From Clostridia bacterium (GTDB taxonomy: Bacteria; Bacillota; Sulfobacillia; SLMV01): a stretch of 14,188 nucleotides of DNA. Of the stretch, positions 14,073 to 14,188 are shown one piece after another (the first letter of the stretch is position 1; each line of letters starts with the position of its first letter). The position numbers were made by a program, and so were the translations under genes. The notes under the pieces were generated by a model that worked only from the letters and a program-made list of their open reading frames with translations, did not search any database and was not told the DNA's origin. The stretch covers positions 1 to 14,188 of the forward strand of contig SLGS01000004.1 in the NCBI GenBank assembly GCA_007136565.1, given 5' to 3'.

Positions 14073-14188
14073 TTAGCCGGATTTCGGGAAAGTGATGGCG
14101 ATCCAAATTTGCGGCCTGTTGATCGGGTTATGCTCGCCCAAATCGAACCCCTCGGGGACAGTGCCGACCGAGGGACTGTCCTCGTAAA
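14073..14188 (-). CDS. C-terminal end of a protein running off the window
   Basis: A minus-strand frame enters from the right edge and ends at TAA (14075-14073). The 37 residues visible include GTVPEGFDLGEHNPINRP and QIWIAITFPKSG, which have natural composition and mostly G or C in third position. The protein would be an alpha/beta or beta-rich C-terminus; no family can be named. It is co-directional with the broken gene downstream (111-base gap). The neighbouring inverted repeat 14156-14181 lies inside this frame. An edge-spanning assembly would show whether it is full length. Confidence 0.5.
   Translation of the reverse strand, partial: YEDSPSVGTVPEGFDLGEHNPINRPQIWIAITFPKSG

Noticed and set aside
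14156..14181. GGACAGT-12-ACTGTCC inverted repeat near the right edge
   Set aside because: It lies inside a convincing coding frame; likely chance or codon pattern.

Overview
The window is high-GC bacterial DNA with Shine-Dalgarno (SD) motifs of the GGAGG type before most starts, and GTG and TTG starts beside ATG. Gene density is moderate: 12 well-supported genes separated by unusually long gaps of about 300-600 bases, several of which look like decayed sequence. The Bacillus-type ornithine aminotransferase, the DOMON lipoprotein, the PNPOx/SnoaL-type small proteins and the ketopantoate-reductase paralogue suggest a soil or sediment Actinomycetota, Chloroflexota or similar lineage. The taxon cannot be fixed from the window. 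There is no rRNA, tRNA, CRISPR array or recognisable transposase.

Left part (1-3119). A structured non-coding stretch with three back-to-back hairpins precedes an MFS transporter (+). A two-helix small membrane protein (-) faces it. About 590 bases without a convincing gene follow, then a DOMON-domain lipoprotein (-), which lies 62 bases downstream of rocD and probably shares its transcript.

Centre (3182-9751). rocD (ornithine aminotransferase, -) diverges from an FMN-binding PNPOx-family protein (+); a 20-bp palindrome sits over the presumed -35 of rocD. A SnoaL/NTF2-like protein (-) and a four-helix membrane protein (-) follow. The divergent gap 6509-6891 holds a 17-bp inverted-repeat pair. 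It leads to a two-gene unit (+) of a ketopantoate-reductase-like dehydrogenase and a small protein six bases behind it, then an FrsA/Ayg1-type alpha/beta hydrolase (+).

Right part (10216-14188). Base composition falls: 60-base lines counted by eye give 47-55% GC (lines 11281, 11761, 12961) against 60-68% to the left (lines 1081, 3541). Here a short-chain dehydrogenase and a CrtI-like FAD oxidoreductase (-) overlap by four bases. They share a good sigma-70-type promoter that reaches the first base of a divergent DUF2269 membrane protein (+). Tandem hairpins lie behind the pair. The SDR plus FAD desaturase/isomerase-like enzyme suggest oxidation of a lipid or isoprenoid substrate; this is inference. 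The right end holds a small gene broken by several frameshifts (-) and the C-terminal end of another gene (-) running off the window.
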